The notes under the pieces are model-generated. The model made no database searches. It saw only the letters and a program-made list of their open reading frames with translations, and was not told the origin of the DNA. Both the position numbers and the translations under genes were made by a program. From assembly GCF_017573545.1 (NCBI RefSeq), contig NZ_JAGEOK010000017.1:147124-211123 (forward strand): 64,000 nucleotides of DNA, written 5' to 3'. Below, one piece after another: positions 62,092-64,000 of the stretch (its first letter is position 1; each line of letters begins with the position of its first letter). This stretch comes from Actinomadura nitritigenes (GTDB taxonomy: Bacteria > Actinomycetota > Actinomycetes > Streptosporangiales > Streptosporangiaceae).

Positions 62092-63537
62092 TCAGCCGGC
62101 GAGGTGCTCCAGCGAGCGCAGCGGAACCGGCAGCCAGGACGGGCGGTTCCGCGCCTCGTACCGGATCTCGTAGACCGCCTTGTCGAACTCGAACGCGCGC
62201 AGCAGCGCCGCGTGCGCGGCCGGGTCGGGGCCGCCCGCCGCCGCGTACCCGGCGCAGAACGCGTTCCGGTTCCGCTCCGCCCAGGCGCGGGCGCGCAGCT
62301 CCAGCATGTCCGCCGTGCCCGGCGCGACGTTCCCGTCCGAGGCGATCAGGAACCGCGCCGCGTACTCGAACGAGCGCAGCATCCCGGCGACGTCGCGGAG
62401 CGGGTGCGCGGGCGCGCGCCGCTCCGCGGGCGCCCGGGCGGGCTCGCCCTCGAAGTCCAGCAGCACCCAGCCGGTGTCGGTGCGCATCACCTGGCCGAGG
62501 TGGTAGTCGCCGTGCACCCGCTGGAACGGCAGCTCCCCGGCCGCCGCCTCCACCTCGGCGAACGCGGCGCGGATGGCGGGGGCGTGCGGGCGCAGCTGCG
62601 GGACGGCCTCGGCGACCGCGTCGAGCTGGTCGTTCATCCCGGCGGCCAGCGCGCGCAGCCGCGCGGCGGGCACGGTCGTCACGCCGAACGCGCGGGCGAG
62701 GTCGCGGTGCACCTGCGCGGTCGCGGCGCCGAGCCGTTCGGCCTCGGCGGCGAAGTCGCCGCCCGCCGCGCCCGGGTCGTCGGCGGTGAGCGCGGCCTGC
62801 GGGCCGGGCGGCAGGGGCTGGGCGAACCAGTCGCGGACGCTGGTCAGCGCGAGCTGCCAGCCGTCGGTCGCGCTGCGCAGGTACTCCGACAGCAGCGCGA
62901 GCGTGACGGGTTCACCGCCCGTACCGTCACCGCCGGGCGCCAGTTCGATCCAGCCGTGCACGGCGGGGATGTGGTCGCAGCCGGCGCGGGTCAGCGCCAG
63001 GTTGACCTCCAGGTCGGGGTTCATGCCGGGCGCCAGCTTGCGGAACAGCTTGCACATGTACGCGTCACCGAAGATCAGCGACGTGTTGCTCTGCTCGGCG
63101 GTGGACGGCGTGCCGTCCAGGTCGGTGCGGATGCCGGTGCCGGGCGCGCGCCGGAAGTGCAGCGGCCCGATGACGGACTCGCGCGCCATGTGGGCGAGCA
63201 GCGGCCGGGTCAGCTCGGGGTCGTGGGCGGCGTCGTAGGCGTGGCCGGTGATCCCGGTGGCCCCGGTGAGCAGGCCGATCTCGTGGGAGCGCAGGCGCTC
63301 GGGCAGGTCGCGGCGGACGCCGAGGAGGACCTGGTAGTGCTCGGTGGCGCCGCTCTGCCGGACGTCGAGGACGAGGTGGTGCAGCCCCGGCTCCCCGGTC
63401 CGCAGCTCGGTGGCGGTGCCGATGGACAGGTCCTCGATGGGGCTGTCCTTGCCGCCGAACCAGCGCTGCCGGGGCAGCCAGCCGGCCAGCAACCGGACGA
63501 GGGACGGGTCTCCTCCTTGGCCTGGACCGCCGGGCAC
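62092..63537 (-). CDS. mak: Maltokinase
   Basis: 481 residues of the Mak/Pep2 family. N-terminal LAGWLPRQRWFGGKD is the family hallmark; EYLRSATDGWQLAL follows, and the kinase core has QRVHGDYHLGQVMRTD (catalytic Asp) and LLDFEGEPARP-like DFEGEPAR. It phosphorylates maltose from TreS to maltose 1-phosphate for the GlgE route. GTG at 63537 begins a few bases after the treS stop. Confidence 0.93.
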   Translation of the reverse strand: MPGGPGQGGDPSLVRLLAGWLPRQRWFGGKDSPIEDLSIGTATELRTGEPGLHHLVLDVRQSGATEHYQVLLGVRRDLPERLRSHEIGLLTGATGITGHAYDAAHDPELTRPLLAHMARESVIGPLHFRRAPGTGIRTDLDGTPSTAEQSNTSLIFGDAYMCKLFRKLAPGMNPDLEVNLALTRAGCDHIPAVHGWIELAPGGDGTGGEPVTLALLSEYLRSATDGWQLALTSVRDWFAQPLPPGPQAALTADDPGAAGGDFAAEAERLGAATAQVHRDLARAFGVTTVPAARLRALAAGMNDQLDAVAEAVPQLRPHAPAIRAAFAEVEAAAGELPFQRVHGDYHLGQVMRTDTGWVLLDFEGEPARAPAERRAPAHPLRDVAGMLRSFEYAARFLIASDGNVAPGTADMLELRARAWAERNRNAFCAGYAAAGGPDPAAHAALLRAFEFDKAVYEIRYEARNRPSWLPVPLRSLEHLAG

Positions 63538-63539
63538 GT

Positions 63540-64000
63540 CTACATCACCCTCTCGTCGCCCGGCTCGTCGGGCGGCGGCGGCAGCAGGAACCAGAAGAAG
63601 CCGTGCCCGGGGAGGGTGAGCAGGTAGGGGAGTTCGCCGATGGCGGGGAACTGCACCCCGCCCATGCACTCGATCGGCGTCGATCCGCGGAACCGCCGCA
63701 GGTCCAGCTCCACCGGCTGCGGGAAGCGCGACAGGTTGTTCACGCACAGGACCGTGTCGGTGCCGCCCCACTGGTTGGTGTCCCCGTTCCCGATCTCGCG
63801 GGTGAAGGCGAGGACGGAGGGGTTGGAGGCGGACAGTTCGACGTAGCTGCCGACGCCGAAGACGGGGTGGCGTTGCCGGATCTCGATCATCTTGCGGGTC
63901 CAGTGCAGGAGTGATCCGGGGTTGTTGACCTGGGCTTCGACGTTGACGGCCTGGTAGCCGTAGATGGGGTCCATGATGACGGGCAGGTAGAGGCGGGCGG
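63540..64000 (-). CDS. treS: Trehalose synthase TreS, C-terminal part (5' end outside window)
   Basis: About 153 residues are visible. LYLPVIMDPIYGYQAVNVEAQ (as LYLPVIMDPIYGYQ and VNVEAQ) is diagnostic of TreS, followed by WTRKMIEIRQRHPVFG and the C-terminal beta domain ending in FFWFLLPPPP. TreS interconverts trehalose and maltose; maltokinase follows 2 bp later, with glgB further downstream on the same strand. Confidence 0.93.
   Translation of the reverse strand, partial: ARLYLPVIMDPIYGYQAVNVEAQVNNPGSLLHWTRKMIEIRQRHPVFGVGSYVELSASNPSVLAFTREIGNGDTNQWGGTDTVLCVNNLSRFPQPVELDLRRFRGSTPIECMGGVQFPAIGELPYLLTLPGHGFFWFLLPPPPDEPGDERVM

Overview
This 64 kb window comes from the chromosome of a high-GC Gram-positive actinomycete. 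The signs are extreme third-position GC, frequent GTG and TTG starts with 4-bp stop/start overlaps, an ergothioneine operon, a KstR-type sterol regulon, a DUF397 protein, a PopR/ClpP cassette and trehalose synthase/maltokinase/branching-enzyme genes. The mix fits a Streptosporangiales-like soil actinomycete (Actinomadura or relatives), but I cannot fix the genus from sequence alone. I see no rRNA, CRISPR array, insertion sequence, integrase or phage gene.

Layout. Positions 1-6120 hold a purine and ureide operon: an amidohydrolase cut by the window edge, the xanthine dehydrogenase Mo subunit, hydroxypyruvate isomerase, allantoinase and allantoicase. Positions 6145-8125 hold a TetR regulator divergent from a short-chain dehydrogenase, with a double palindromic operator, then a DUF397 protein. 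Positions 8266-14008 hold a KstR-like repressor divergent from the sterol side-chain operon: ChsE1, ChsE2, a fused ChsH2-ChsH1 hydratase and the Ltp2 aldolase. Positions 14010-23239 hold TetR, LysR/SDR, two ClpP paralogues (one without its serine) with a PopR-like regulator, glutamate decarboxylase, TetR/MFS exporter and a rhomboid-like protein. At 23347-24597 is a sigma factor fused to a membrane anchor. Positions 24862-29231 hold egtABCD.

Positions 29318-32985 hold an SGNH lipoprotein, an acyltransferase, an unknown membrane protein and a densely structured non-coding stretch. Positions 32986-40461 hold cysteine dioxygenase, a LacI regulator, a histidine-ammonia-lyase-fold protein without a normal MIO triad, a four-gene OpuC-type quaternary-amine importer and a cysteine hydrolase. 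At 40624-41940 is a secreted esterase. A solitary tRNA with a UAA anticodon but a short variable arm lies at 42538-42610. Positions 42898-51272 hold an EF-G-binding (FBP) protein and the IclR-controlled histidine utilisation operon hutH-hutU-M20 hydrolase-hutF-hutI. Positions 51300-57000 hold a flavin reductase, SppA, a thioesterase, a Ser/Thr kinase, a NUDIX-NYN fusion and an ACT protein. Positions 57018-64000 hold glgB, then a small regulatory island, then maltokinase and the end of trehalose synthase.

The genes work together mainly as catabolic modules that release nitrogen and carbon (purines to ureidoglycolate, histidine to glutamate, sterol side chains to propionyl units), each with its own regulator and in several cases a visible operator. 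The most intriguing part is 32986-40461, where the altered lyase sits beside a quaternary-amine importer a few kb from the ergothioneine biosynthetic genes. Uptake and degradation of a trimethylammonium compound such as ergothioneine is a testable guess, not a demonstrated function.
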